Assembly (NCBI RefSeq): GCF_037975235.1
Contig: NZ_CP150241.1
Coordinates: 1,736,001 to 1,800,000, forward strand
Reading direction: 5' to 3'
Source of the DNA: Paenibacillus sp. FSL R5-0341
Lineage (GTDB): Bacteria > Bacillota > Bacilli > Paenibacillales > Paenibacillaceae
Length of the DNA stretch: 64,000 bases
Positions 8,051-15,713 of this stretch are shown one piece after another (position 1 is the stretch's first letter; every line of letters begins with the position of its first letter). The notes under the pieces were generated by a model. That model was not told where the DNA came from and did not search any database. It worked only from the letters and a program-made list of their open reading frames with translations. The position numbers were made by a program, and so were the translations under genes.

Positions 8051-8557
8051 ATGTTATTGAAGGCTAGAGTGCGAGTAGAAGATATACATTCAAAGCAACT
8101 TAGCTGGTTATGTATTGAACCGATGCTTATTTCTGTACGGGGCAGAGATATGGCCGCCAAAACAGAGATATACCGACAGCTACATGAAGGGCAACAAGCC
8201 TTATTTCTGTTCTATTCCTATCACAATCACACGAAGAGTCTGGCAGAGTTTTACTGGTTTTCGGCATATAACATCATCGAGATTAAGAGCTGGCATGGAA
8301 TTAAAAATGGGATGCACTTTTTTCGTTTAGATGAAATGGTGACTCTACTGGACCAGATTGAAAGTCTGATTACGGACAAAAACAGAGTGGATGAAGCGTG
8401 GAGTGAGGTGCTGCCAACAGATCTGGAGAATGACCCGATATTACTTCAGAGAACAGAGGTTTTATATGCTACCTATCAGACCGTGGCGCAATTAGCTATT
8501 GCACACATGAATAAGATAATCCTGCAAAATCAGGAGATGTATCTGGAGGTTGAGTAG
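8051..8557 (+). CDS. Hypothetical protein, 168 residues
   Basis: The frame starts at ATG 8051 or, with better spacing from GAGAGGGGA, at TTG 8057. The product has a mixed alpha/beta N-terminal half (LFLFYSYHNHTKSLAEFYWF) and a helical C-terminal half (MVTLLDQIESLI; YQTVAQLAIAHMNKIIL). No signal peptide, membrane segment or recognised motif is visible. It sits 20 bases after the DUF4188 gene and is followed by a terminator at 8623, so it is probably the last gene of that transcript. Confidence 0.6.
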   Translation: MLLKARVRVEDIHSKQLSWLCIEPMLISVRGRDMAAKTEIYRQLHEGQQALFLFYSYHNHTKSLAEFYWFSAYNIIEIKSWHGIKNGMHFFRLDEMVTLLDQIESLITDKNRVDEAWSEVLPTDLENDPILLQRTEVLYATYQTVAQLAIAHMNKIILQNQEMYLEVE

Positions 8558-8622
8558 GTTAAGGCAGCACCTTGATAAAAAAAGAATAGCTCATGCCTTA
8601 AATGCTCTGGATGATTACATGG

Positions 8623-8652
8623 AAGAACTGCTCCTATGGAGTGGTTCTTTTT
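8623..8652 (+). terminator. Rho-independent terminator
   Basis: AAGAACTGCTCC pairs with GGAGTGGTTCTT (two wobble pairs) around TAT, followed by a T run. It closes the transcript ending at 8557. Confidence 0.75.
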
Positions 8653-8670
8653 AGTATCTAAGCCATGCCA

Positions 8671-8707
8671 ATGCAACAAACTTGCAAAATCATGCAACAA
8701 AACGCAA
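8671..8707 (+). promoter_or_regulatory. Direct repeat, likely operator for the LytTR regulator
   Basis: ATGCAACAAA occurs at 8671 and again at 8692, exactly 21 bases apart (two helical turns), each copy followed by GCAA a few bases on. LytTR-domain proteins are known to bind pairs of direct repeats about two turns apart, so autoregulation of the gene at 8766 is a natural reading. Confidence 0.6.
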
Positions 8708-8765
8708 TACAGTGGGACTGCCGTAACTATGCTAGTAATATGAGTTGTGAGAGGAGGGGCAACAC

Positions 8766-9212
8766 GTGAAAGTCATTTTTGAAGAGGACACAGCAATTGA
8801 TAAAAGGGTAGCCAAGGTCATAACTCATCCTTCGGAGAAGTCGAAGTGGGATCGTATTCAGAAAGCGATTGGCCAGTCCGAAACCCAACTAACGGTCATC
8901 CATGCCAAGAACAATCGCAACGTACAGATACAATTAAGCTCGGTGGTCGCCATTGAGTCGGAGGATCGGATGTGTTGTATACGTGTGATTACAGGCGAGA
9001 GATACTTGCTCAACAAACGGTTGAAATTTGTAGAAGAGGACCTGGATGACGTTCATTTTGTAAAAATCAATAATCAAACGATCATCAATACCCAGTACAT
9101 CACCGCATTCTCTGCAACAGACCAAGCTCGGATTAAGGTAGATCTGAGCGATAGCTCCAGTTACTTTGTCAGTCGATTTTATATTAAAAACTTTAGGGGG
9201 AAATTATCATGA
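8766..9212 (+). CDS. LytTR-domain DNA-binding regulator
   Basis: The 148-residue protein begins at GTG 8766 after GAGAGGAGGGG. A short N-terminal region is followed by a LytTR domain from about residue 50: VVAIESEDRMCCIRV, GERYLLNKRLKFVEEDL, FVKINNQTIINTQYI, then a final strand with DSSSYFVSRFYIKNF. It lacks a receiver domain, as usual for LytTR regulators paired with DUF3021 membrane proteins. Its stop overlaps the start of that partner gene by four bases (ATGA). Direct repeats 21 bases apart upstream suggest it binds its own promoter. Confidence 0.9.
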   Translation: MKVIFEEDTAIDKRVAKVITHPSEKSKWDRIQKAIGQSETQLTVIHAKNNRNVQIQLSSVVAIESEDRMCCIRVITGERYLLNKRLKFVEEDLDDVHFVKINNQTIINTQYITAFSATDQARIKVDLSDSSSYFVSRFYIKNFRGKLS

Positions 9213-9619
9213 TTACTCAACTAAGACATTCTTTTTTTCAAGTATTCACTATAATGACGCTATGGATCACACTCTTGGCTACAATATTCTTTGGTGATCT
9301 GCCCATTCAGATGTCCTATTTATGGAATATAGCGGGTATTTCTTTCATTGCAGCTGTAGTGTTTGGAATGATGTATAACATACTGTGGAACTATTTTACG
9401 TTAAAACCGATATGGAATATCGTCATTTCTTCCACATTCAATATTGCAGGAGGTATGGCGATGGTATGGTTGTTCTCGGTAGACATGTTCCAATTCATCG
9501 CTCCCTGGTTCCCCGGCATGTGGTTGTTATCTATCGTGCTGCACGTCATCGCTTTTTATTTTTATGCTAGAATGGATAGCAGGAAAAAAGCGGAAGAGTT
9601 AAACAACATTCTCAAGTAG
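9209..9619 (+). CDS. DUF3021 family membrane protein
   Basis: The 136-residue protein has four hydrophobic segments (about 15-33, 38-58, 73-93 and 98-120) and a short charged C-terminus with KKAEELNN. Such DUF3021 proteins are encoded next to LytTR regulators and are thought to hold or inhibit them at the membrane. The four-base overlap with the upstream LytTR gene means translational coupling and strongly supports a working pair. The signal sensed is unknown. Confidence 0.85.
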   Translation: MITQLRHSFFQVFTIMTLWITLLATIFFGDLPIQMSYLWNIAGISFIAAVVFGMMYNILWNYFTLKPIWNIVISSTFNIAGGMAMVWLFSVDMFQFIAPWFPGMWLLSIVLHVIAFYFYARMDSRKKAEELNNILK

Positions 9620-9634
9620 GTAAGGGGAACAAAT

Positions 9635-10032
9635 ATGAACGAGGAAGAAATGTTGGAGTTATACGGATTGGAGCCTGATGACATCCATCGAGAGCCGATC
9701 CGACAGCTGCTTCAGCAAGAGATTGAGAACCGAAAATCAGAGAATAACGAGGTTCTGAGACTGTTGTGCATCATATTATTCTGTATTGGAAATGTGGAGG
9801 ACACCACGCTGATCTGGCAAGCCAAACGAAAGAATCAGGATGCGGGTAGTTATATTGATGTGCAGTTATTATGTGGTGCGGGATATGATCAGACTTTATT
9901 TATTTGGAAAAAATGGACGGGGAACTGGCGCATGAGGAGTTGCTTTACCTTAGACAGTGCGAGCCGTATGACTTTGTTGATTTTTCCAAAGCGGAATGGG
10001 TCTCAGACTACAAACAATATTACGGTGTTTGA
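9635..10032 (+). pseudogene. Hypothetical gene with a frameshift near 9900
   Basis: The frame starts at ATG 9635 behind AGGTAAGGGG and reads MNEEEMLELYGLEPDDI. After GAGYDQTL (near 9890) it turns into an unlikely Arg/Thr/Ser-rich tail. One frame over, from about 9905 to the TGA at 10030, the sequence is a convincing continuation (LEKMDGELAHEELLYLRQC, then EPYDFVDFSKAEWVSDYKQ). One base seems to be missing around the TTTATTTATTTGG run. The intact protein would be about 132 residues and cytosolic; I know no function. A sequencing indel in the AT-rich run is also possible. Confidence 0.65.
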
Positions 10033-10061
10033 TATGTGAGCACACCAGAAGGAGAAGGACT

Positions 10062-10454
10062 ATGCCAAGTTTGCATGACAATATCATACTAAGTTACGAA
10101 GTCGATTTAGAGAACGAAAGAATCAGGATGCGTACTTGTTCGAGTCATGAGACGCCAAAAAATATGGATGTTTTATTCTCAGGAGTAATGGCCCATGCGT
10201 TTGATACACCGCTGCATGGCAGCATTATTTTGGATCTGGATGAGTGGGACATTGAGCATTTTGTCCCTCATAATCGAGAGTTGTTAGAGTTAGGGAAGGG
10301 CTACGGTTGGCCTGTCAGTTATGATTCCTATGACGAATTGCAAACTCGGCTGATAGAAGAGAAATACAAGTACATGGTGATCTCTTCCTCGTATGGATTG
10401 AGTGGGTGGGTTTTGGCCAAGAACGTAGAGATTTCTGTTCAAGAAACGGGGTGA
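10062..10454 (+). CDS. Conserved hypothetical protein, 130 residues
   Basis: Start at ATG 10062 behind AGAAGGAGAAGGACT; the longer frame upstream only covers the end of the previous gene. The product begins MPSLHDNIILSYEVDLENER and has the repeated beta-strand and acidic-loop pattern of small Bacillales proteins of unknown function, ending in SSSYGLSGWVLAKNVEI. It is likely soluble and cytosolic. The gene stands 30 bases after the frameshifted gene and was probably part of the same transcript. Confidence 0.65.
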   Translation: MPSLHDNIILSYEVDLENERIRMRTCSSHETPKNMDVLFSGVMAHAFDTPLHGSIILDLDEWDIEHFVPHNRELLELGKGYGWPVSYDSYDELQTRLIEEKYKYMVISSSYGLSGWVLAKNVEISVQETG

Positions 10455-10479
10455 ACATGACATCCATTCTTCGTATAAT

Positions 10480-10662
10480 GTGAATGAAGGCAGGACTTTT
10501 ACGCAGACGATTGACGGTGAGGGAGAGAAGTTTCATTTTAAAGGCGGACATATACGGCATATGGGGATCTATTCAACATATAGTTACCTTTTTGCGGATA
10601 ATGAAGACAAAGAGATTCAGTTTGAAGCGGTTGGCATAATGAATATGTTATTTAATAGATAG
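10480..10662 (+). pseudogene. Orphan coding fragment
   Basis: About 60 residues (GTG 10480, NEGRTFTQTIDGEGEKFHF, ending NMLFNR) have protein-like composition but no ribosome site. The same frame is open upstream into the end of the gene at 10062, which reads in a different frame. It is best seen as the 3' remnant of a lost gene or as a small gene with a displaced start. No family was recognised. Confidence 0.35.
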
Positions 10663-10718
10663 TTAGATAGAGTGATGGTGGACAGTTACAAAAGTTGCAT
10701 GAAAGTTCTGCTGATATC

Positions 10719-10762
10719 CACGCGCTTTGCATGATGTAACTCGTGCAGAGCAGCGTGTTTTT
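10719..10762 (+). terminator. Rho-independent terminator
   Basis: CACGCGCTTTGCA pairs with TGCAGAGCAGCGTG (one bulged base), followed by T5. Its position argues that the methyltransferase frame open from 10727 is not translated from its 5' end. Confidence 0.65.
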
Positions 10763-10909
10763 GGCGAGAAATGCGATATAAACAGAGATGGCTTACTTCG
10801 TTTGTTCGCAAATCCCACATTATGGGTTATGATGTACCTTGAGAGAAAATTTTACATACATAGGAAGTCTTCTTCTTTTAAAATAAAAGCAAGCAAAGTC
10901 ATAACCGGG

Positions 10910-11641
10910 ATGGTGTGTTCCGTGGATGAATTGAAGAAACATTTGAGTACGCATCGGGCAGGGCAGGTATTGGACGTAGGCACGGGATCGGGTAGATTTA
11001 TTCCTACCATACTTGAACTATTCAGTGGTATCGAACAGATTACTGGAATGGATACGGATATGGATTCATTACGTCAAGCAGAGGCTGCTTATGCGAGTCA
11101 TGGAAAGATTCAGTTTAAGCCGATGGATGCGGGTAACATGGGATTTGCAGATGGGCCGTTCGATACGGTTTGTATTTCGAATGCATTACATCATTTACCG
11201 CCAGGTGCACAGGTCCTGGAAGAAATGAAGCGAGTTGTGAAAAGAAACGGTCTGTTTCTCATGAATGAATTAGTCAGTGATAAGCCGAATGAAGCCCAAC
11301 TGACTCATATTTTATATCATCATTTCAGTGCCGATATAGATCAGCGTTTGGGAATATACCATCATCACACGTACACGCGTCAGGAAGTCAGGGATATCGT
11401 TACTGCCAGTGGTATACGTATACATTGGACATACGAGTACAACGAACCCAAGCCGGATGTTATGGCAGAACGGGATATATATTTGGTTACTAATGCCTGC
11501 AAACAGCATATGGTAAGGGCCAAGGCGTTTGAAGATTATGCCGCATTTGCAGAACAAGGTAATTCTATCATTGAACGTTTGAAAACTGTCGGAATTCAGC
11601 GCCCAACGCAGCTCATGATCGTGGGAGGTTTGGAAGAGTAG
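10910..11641 (+). CDS. SAM-dependent class I methyltransferase
   Basis: Motif I is VLDVGTGSGRF and the acidic end of strand 2 is GMDTD. FKPMDAGNMGFADGPFDTV carries the motif II region and ISNALHHLPP the post-II motif, so this is a class I methyltransferase of about 244 residues. The frame is open from 10727, but a terminator hairpin overlaps that stretch and the translated leader looks non-natural. ATG 10910 (MVCSVDELKKHL) puts motif I at the usual distance from the N-terminus; ATG 10829 is the alternative. Neither has a strong ribosome site. The substrate is unknown, and the HHH-rich stretch after 11340 could be substrate- or metal-related. Confidence 0.8.
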   Translation: MVCSVDELKKHLSTHRAGQVLDVGTGSGRFIPTILELFSGIEQITGMDTDMDSLRQAEAAYASHGKIQFKPMDAGNMGFADGPFDTVCISNALHHLPPGAQVLEEMKRVVKRNGLFLMNELVSDKPNEAQLTHILYHHFSADIDQRLGIYHHHTYTRQEVRDIVTASGIRIHWTYEYNEPKPDVMAERDIYLVTNACKQHMVRAKAFEDYAAFAEQGNSIIERLKTVGIQRPTQLMIVGGLEE

Positions 11642-11673
11642 ATGAATGCTGATCGGAGGATGAGAGAGCATAT

Positions 11674-11920
11674 ATGAATCTTTTTGATCCACAGTCTCCT
11701 ATATCGGGCATGGGAAGATACAAAGTTCGCAAGATTATTCCATAAGCGATATTATCATTCAAGAGCAAAAGAAACTTTGCCAGGGAGCTATATAAGTACG
11801 ATGTTATTTTGGAAAAAGAAAGATGATGGCGATTCTGCGCAATGGTTATTGCAGATATTGATTGATAACATAGTTTCTGATAGATGGAAGATCCATATCA
11901 TCACACAAAGTAAAGGATGA
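11674..11920 (+). pseudogene. Small hypothetical gene with a frameshift near 11742
   Basis: ATG 11674 (MNLFDPQSPISGMGRYKVRK) has GGAGGATGAGAGAG upstream and stops at TAA after IIP. One frame over the sequence continues sensibly from HKRYYHSRAKETLPGSYI to the TGA at 11918. The two halves join at about 11742, where one base has been gained or lost. The restored protein would be about 81 residues and soluble, with WKKKDDGDSAQWLLQILID as its clearest block. No family is recognised. Confidence 0.55.
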
Positions 11921-11924
11921 TGTA

Positions 11925-12764
11925 ATGATGGCTAGGAGATTAATACTCATTGAAGGATTACCGGGTTCAGGCAAGTCAACGATTGCCAAGATGGCATCCG
12001 AAATCCTGATAGGTCAAGGCAAGCAGGTACAACTATTTCAGGAAGGAAACCTGGATCACCCTGCTGATTACGAAGGCGTTGCTTTTTATCATGCTGAAGA
12101 CTTCGAGACTTTATTGAAAACGCATGAAAAATACAGAGAGGTTCTGGAAAGTAATGCGATTGCCCATGATCAAGGTTTCTTGATTCCTTATCGTAAGATG
12201 AAAGAACAATGGGGAATAGAGCTTCCCGATCACATTGTACAGGATATTTTCAGGCGAGATATTTACGAAATTCCTTTTGAGCAAAATGTTAAGCTGATCA
12301 CCGAGAAGTGGCAAGATTTCGCCCGAAATGTGTTAAGCACGAATGATGACTGCATCACGATATTTGAATGTTGTTTTATCCAGAATCCACTAACCATGGG
12401 TCTTGTAAAATGCAATCAATCCAAAGAGCAGAACGTGCAGTATGTATTGGAACTGGGGCGTATCATTCATGCTCTGAATCCGCTTCTCATCTATATCGAC
12501 CAGAAAGATATATCCTATACCTTTGATAAGGCAGTTAGTGAAAGACCAAAAGAATGGTCAGAGGGATTCATTAATTATTATACGAACCAGGGTTTGGGGC
12601 AGGCACAGGGTTATCAGGGTGTTAAGGGTACGGTACAGGTTTTGCTGGAAAGAAAGAAGCTGGAGTCCGAAATCTATGGGTTACTTCAGATGGATAAGGT
12701 CTGGCTGGATAATTCGGATTATGACCGCGAGGCTTGTAGGCACAAACTAGAAAAGATTCTGTAA
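11925..12764 (+). CDS. P-loop kinase / NTPase-like protein
   Basis: The 279-residue protein has a Walker A motif GLPGSGKST near the N-terminus (residues about 10-18) following the strand RRLILIE, as in small-molecule kinases and AAA-like nucleotide kinases. A long helical insert and ITIFECCFIQNP (a Walker B-like strand) follow, then PLLIYIDQKD and a C-terminal helical part. The layout suggests ATP-dependent phosphotransfer to a small molecule, but the acceptor is not inferable. ATG 11925/11928 lies behind AAAGGATGATGTA. It is followed 41 bases later by a small membrane protein gene. Confidence 0.75.
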   Translation: MMARRLILIEGLPGSGKSTIAKMASEILIGQGKQVQLFQEGNLDHPADYEGVAFYHAEDFETLLKTHEKYREVLESNAIAHDQGFLIPYRKMKEQWGIELPDHIVQDIFRRDIYEIPFEQNVKLITEKWQDFARNVLSTNDDCITIFECCFIQNPLTMGLVKCNQSKEQNVQYVLELGRIIHALNPLLIYIDQKDISYTFDKAVSERPKEWSEGFINYYTNQGLGQAQGYQGVKGTVQVLLERKKLESEIYGLLQMDKVWLDNSDYDREACRHKLEKIL

Positions 12765-12805
12765 TAACCTTAATGAAATACGAATACATACCGGAGGTTA
12801 GTTTT

Positions 12806-12991
12806 ATGACATTTTATGGAGTAGCCTTAATTGCAACAACCGCAATCTTACTTATTATAGGTGTTCGAAGCAAACGGAAAGTAATTCTTAGATGGGGCAT
12901 AGCCAGTTTAATTTTATTGCTCGTACTCATCATTCCCTCATTCATCATGGGATTCATGGACGGATTTGCTGATGGATGGTCAGCGAGATGA
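12806..12991 (+). CDS. Small two-helix membrane protein
   Basis: Start at ATG 12806 with CCGGAGG (12791-12797) 8 bases upstream. The 61-residue product has two transmembrane helices (about 3-20 and 30-50) separated by SKRKVILR and ends DGFADGWSAR. The function is unknown. Its stop overlaps the start of the Nudix gene at 12988 (ATGA), so the two are translationally coupled. Confidence 0.65.
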   Translation: MTFYGVALIATTAILLIIGVRSKRKVILRWGIASLILLLVLIIPSFIMGFMDGFADGWSAR

Positions 12992-13479
12992 CCACTGCAG
13001 ATAACAATAATATGTCGTATGAACAAAATAACAACAAATTCAACTTCCGTGTGGCAGGTATTGTTATGGATGCGGGAAGAGTTCTTTTGCATACGACTGA
13101 ACAGGATGATTTCTGGAATCTGCCCGGAGGGCGGGTGGAATTGAACGAAACAACAGAAGCGGCTATTGTGCGAGAGATGATGGAGGAACTGGGTGTTCAT
13201 GTAGAAGCGCACAGGCTCGCATATGTTAGTGAAGATTTCTTTGAATATGATGGCCTGAAGTATCATGAAGTTGGTTTTTATTATGTCATCACATTGCCGG
13301 AAGCCCATAAGCTATATAGCCAAGTTGAGTTCAATGGCCTAGAAGAAAACGGTAAGCTAATCTTCCGATGGTTCTCCTTGGACGAACTGGAGCGGATGGA
13401 AGTCTATCCTGTGTTTTTGAGAAAGGAACTGACTACTCTCCCTGATGCAAAAGGCATCAAACACTTCATTCAGAAATAG
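12988..13479 (+). CDS. Nudix hydrolase
   Basis: The 163-residue protein carries a Nudix box: GGRVELNE, seven residues, REMMEELGV. The preceding strands FRVAGIVMDAGRVLLHTTEQ and WNLPGG are typical. A C-terminal helix with WFSLDELERMEVYP is also seen in ADP-ribose and dNTP pyrophosphatases. Start at ATG 12988 overlaps the stop of the small membrane protein by four bases; the GTG at 12976 is less likely. Substrate not predictable. Confidence 0.9.
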   Translation: MTTADNNNMSYEQNNNKFNFRVAGIVMDAGRVLLHTTEQDDFWNLPGGRVELNETTEAAIVREMMEELGVHVEAHRLAYVSEDFFEYDGLKYHEVGFYYVITLPEAHKLYSQVEFNGLEENGKLIFRWFSLDELERMEVYPVFLRKELTTLPDAKGIKHFIQK

Positions 13480-13528
13480 AGGGATATGTTTTGTAGGTGA
13501 TCTATAACTGTACTTAGGGGGACTTTCA

Positions 13529-14044
13529 ATGAAGTTATCGGATTATGAATATTTAACTTTGGCTCTGGAAGAAGCAGAACAATCATTTACTGAAGGAACG
13601 TATCCGATTGGTGCGATAATCGTGGATGTGGATGGGATTGTCGTGAGTAAAGGCAGAAACCGAGTCTTCTCGGATTGCGACCCCACCGCACATGCAGAGG
13701 TTGATGCTATTCGTCGGGCAGGAAAACATTTGCTGGATGTAGACAAGAAGAGATTCACGAAGAAGAAAGACTTGACGCTTTATACTACCTGTGAGCCTTG
13801 TCCCATGTGTTCATGCACCATATTAATGTCGGGGATTAAAAAGATTGTATGGGCAGCAGATGATGAAGAGTATGGCGGGCTTCGACGTTTCAAGGAAGGG
13901 CCTCATTTTATCCATATGTTTGACACGCTATCCTGTGTTGAAGCACCCTATCTTGACCTGGAAAACAGACAGAGAGCTTTGCTTGCCAAATGGAATATTG
14001 GTAGAGGTTTGTTTGATACAGAGTGGGAGATTCCCAAACAATGA
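13529..14044 (+). CDS. Nucleoside/cytidine deaminase-like protein
   Basis: The 171-residue protein has the zinc deaminase signature: HAE at residues 55-57 (His ligand and catalytic Glu) and PCPMC with Cys91 and Cys94, placed as in the CDA superfamily that includes guanine deaminase and TadA. The reaction would be hydrolytic removal of an amino group from a base or nucleoside, in the cytosol. The basic stretch KKRFTKKKD between the motifs is unusual but external to the core. ATG 13529 follows TTAGGGGGACTTTCA. Because it is not clearly TadA-like, a free nucleoside or base substrate is more likely. Confidence 0.85.
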   Translation: MKLSDYEYLTLALEEAEQSFTEGTYPIGAIIVDVDGIVVSKGRNRVFSDCDPTAHAEVDAIRRAGKHLLDVDKKRFTKKKDLTLYTTCEPCPMCSCTILMSGIKKIVWAADDEEYGGLRRFKEGPHFIHMFDTLSCVEAPYLDLENRQRALLAKWNIGRGLFDTEWEIPKQ

Positions 14045-14067
14045 TCTTTTCTAAAGGGGATGTCGGT

Positions 14068-14478
14068 ATGTTTCAAAACAAATATGTTCAAGCCGCTATT
14101 AATGCAGTTCATTACGTAGAGACCAAGAAATTTGTAGACCCAGTTGAGGCTTGGAGTTTTGCAACAGGAGAGTTGTTCGGTGAGGGAAGTTGGGGACAAC
14201 GGAAAGGCTGTCCAAAAACTGCTTTTCTGGGCCTGTGTGAGGATGGTTATGTCAAAGGGATTCCACAAGGAAGATACAATCATAAAGAGAACTCGTTAAA
14301 TAAAAGGTATGCCATTAACACGGTGAAGTTATTTCATGAGGACCCTAGTATGGCTCATGAAAATAGTAAGAAATTGTGGTCAGTTGTCACTGAGGGCAAA
14401 GTGATTAAGCCAAACTATCAGGTCGATATTGTTAAAGCACTATGGAGAAAAGGAATGATCCTTACAGAACGGGGATGA
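14068..14478 (+). CDS. Conserved hypothetical protein (DUF6979-like)
   Basis: Start at ATG 14068, 8 bases after AAAGGGG; an ATG at 14041 overlapping the deaminase stop is the alternative. The 136-residue protein is helical and conserved-looking throughout (YVQAAINAVHYVET; GELFGEGSWGQRKGCPKTAF; INTVKLFHEDPSM), and resembles small Bacillales proteins grouped under a domain of unknown function; the DUF number is from memory. No signal peptide or membrane helix. Conserved Gly/Trp/Cys residues around GSWGQRKGCPK may form a binding site. Confidence 0.65.
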   Translation: MFQNKYVQAAINAVHYVETKKFVDPVEAWSFATGELFGEGSWGQRKGCPKTAFLGLCEDGYVKGIPQGRYNHKENSLNKRYAINTVKLFHEDPSMAHENSKKLWSVVTEGKVIKPNYQVDIVKALWRKGMILTERG

Positions 14479-14493
14479 ATTCACCTGGAATTC

Positions 14494-15027
14494 GTGGGAC
14501 AGAAAATTAAAATAAAAACAGTCACAGAGCAGGATCTCGACTTCATATGTCAACTTGAATGTGACTCAAGCATATGGAGCTTTGAGGAAAATGTTGAAAC
14601 GGATGAGGAGAAGGTCCGTGAGGAATATCGCAGCCATTTTGCTGTCGCAGATGAGAAACCGTATGCCTATGATTTCGTTATACGCCGCTTGAATGATCCG
14701 GAAGATACACCCATTGGTATTGTTCAGATGTGGAGTTATGTGGATTACCGAAAAAGCTGGGAACTTGGATTCGCAGTACTTTCAGAGTACGCAGGCAACG
14801 GATATGGGAGCGAGGCTACCCGTCTTTTGTTACAATTTGCATTTCAAGAGTTACAAGCTCATAAGGTCGTCGGCATGTGTAATTCACAAAACGTTCGCTC
14901 AGCTGCACTGATGAAGCATGTGGGTTTGACTCGGGAGGCCGTATTCAAGGAAGAACTGTGGTGGGACAATCAGTGGACAGACCAGTATTTTTTCTCGATT
15001 TTGGATAGAGAGTTTAAGTCAGTCTAA
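14494..15027 (+). CDS. GNAT N-acetyltransferase (RimJ/RimL-like)
   Basis: The 177-residue protein has the GNAT core: TPIGIVQMWSYVDYRKSWELGFAV, then the acetyl-CoA loop EYAGNGYGSEATRLLLQFAF, then NVRSAALMKHVGLTREAVFKEELWW, the arrangement of RimJ/RimL-type and spermidine-acetyltransferase-like enzymes. Start taken at GTG 14494; the ribosome site is weak (GGAATTC). It transfers acetyl from acetyl-CoA to an amine on a protein or small molecule; the acceptor is unknown. It lies 15 bases after the previous gene. Confidence 0.85.
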   Translation: MGQKIKIKTVTEQDLDFICQLECDSSIWSFEENVETDEEKVREEYRSHFAVADEKPYAYDFVIRRLNDPEDTPIGIVQMWSYVDYRKSWELGFAVLSEYAGNGYGSEATRLLLQFAFQELQAHKVVGMCNSQNVRSAALMKHVGLTREAVFKEELWWDNQWTDQYFFSILDREFKSV

Positions 15028-15047
15028 TAGGAACGGGAGGAAATAAA

Positions 15048-15713
15048 ATGACTACGTTGGTTCTGTTAGGTGATTTGCTCTTCGAGTCTAACGCTAAATT
15101 GAATCAGAGAATACGAAGCTTGTTCGACAGTGAACAACCTTCCATTGGATATATCCCTTCAAGTTCCGACCCTGAGCGAAAGTATTTTGAACACACTAGA
15201 CGTTACTATAATCTAATAGGAATAGATAACATTCAATATTATGATCTTGATCTGGAGTATGAGGAGAGCACATTTGGCGCTATTTTCGAATGTGATGCGA
15301 TTCATCTATCCGGCGGAAATACGTTTTATTTTCTAAGTTTATTACAGAAGAGAAATGTGCTTGGTTTGCTGCGTTCCTATGTGAAGAGTGGTGGCATTCT
15401 GATTGGGGTCAGCGCAGGCAGTATTCTGACGACATCTACGATCGAGATAGCTGAGTATGGGGAAGATGCAGATGAAAATGAAGTGGGTTTGGATGATATG
15501 AAAGCACTGGGGCTCGTTAAATTTGAGTTTGCACCGCACTGGGACGGTTCTGAAGATACCCTGAATTCATTAAGAGAATACACGCGCGTTAACCGTACAA
15601 CGGTCTATGCGTGCCAAGATGGTGGCGGGGTTGTAATGGATGGTGAAAGTGTAGAGTTATATGGAAATGTACGTCTCGTAGATTACAGAGAGAGTAGGTC
15701 TGATCATGAGTGA
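15048..15713 (+). CDS. Peptidase E (S51 family) homologue
   Basis: The 221-residue protein has the class I glutamine-amidotransferase-like fold of S51 peptidases: IYLSGGNT-type loop (HLSGGNTFYF), nucleophile elbow GVSAG with Ser122, and FAPHWDG with the catalytic His. Peptidase E removes N-terminal Asp from dipeptides; related proteins include cyanophycinase. There is no signal peptide, so cytosolic. ATG 15048 follows GGGAGG. The 3' end overlaps the PhzF gene by eight bases, so they are cotranscribed. Confidence 0.85.
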   Translation: MTTLVLLGDLLFESNAKLNQRIRSLFDSEQPSIGYIPSSSDPERKYFEHTRRYYNLIGIDNIQYYDLDLEYEESTFGAIFECDAIHLSGGNTFYFLSLLQKRNVLGLLRSYVKSGGILIGVSAGSILTTSTIEIAEYGEDADENEVGLDDMKALGLVKFEFAPHWDGSEDTLNSLREYTRVNRTTVYACQDGGGVVMDGESVELYGNVRLVDYRESRSDHE

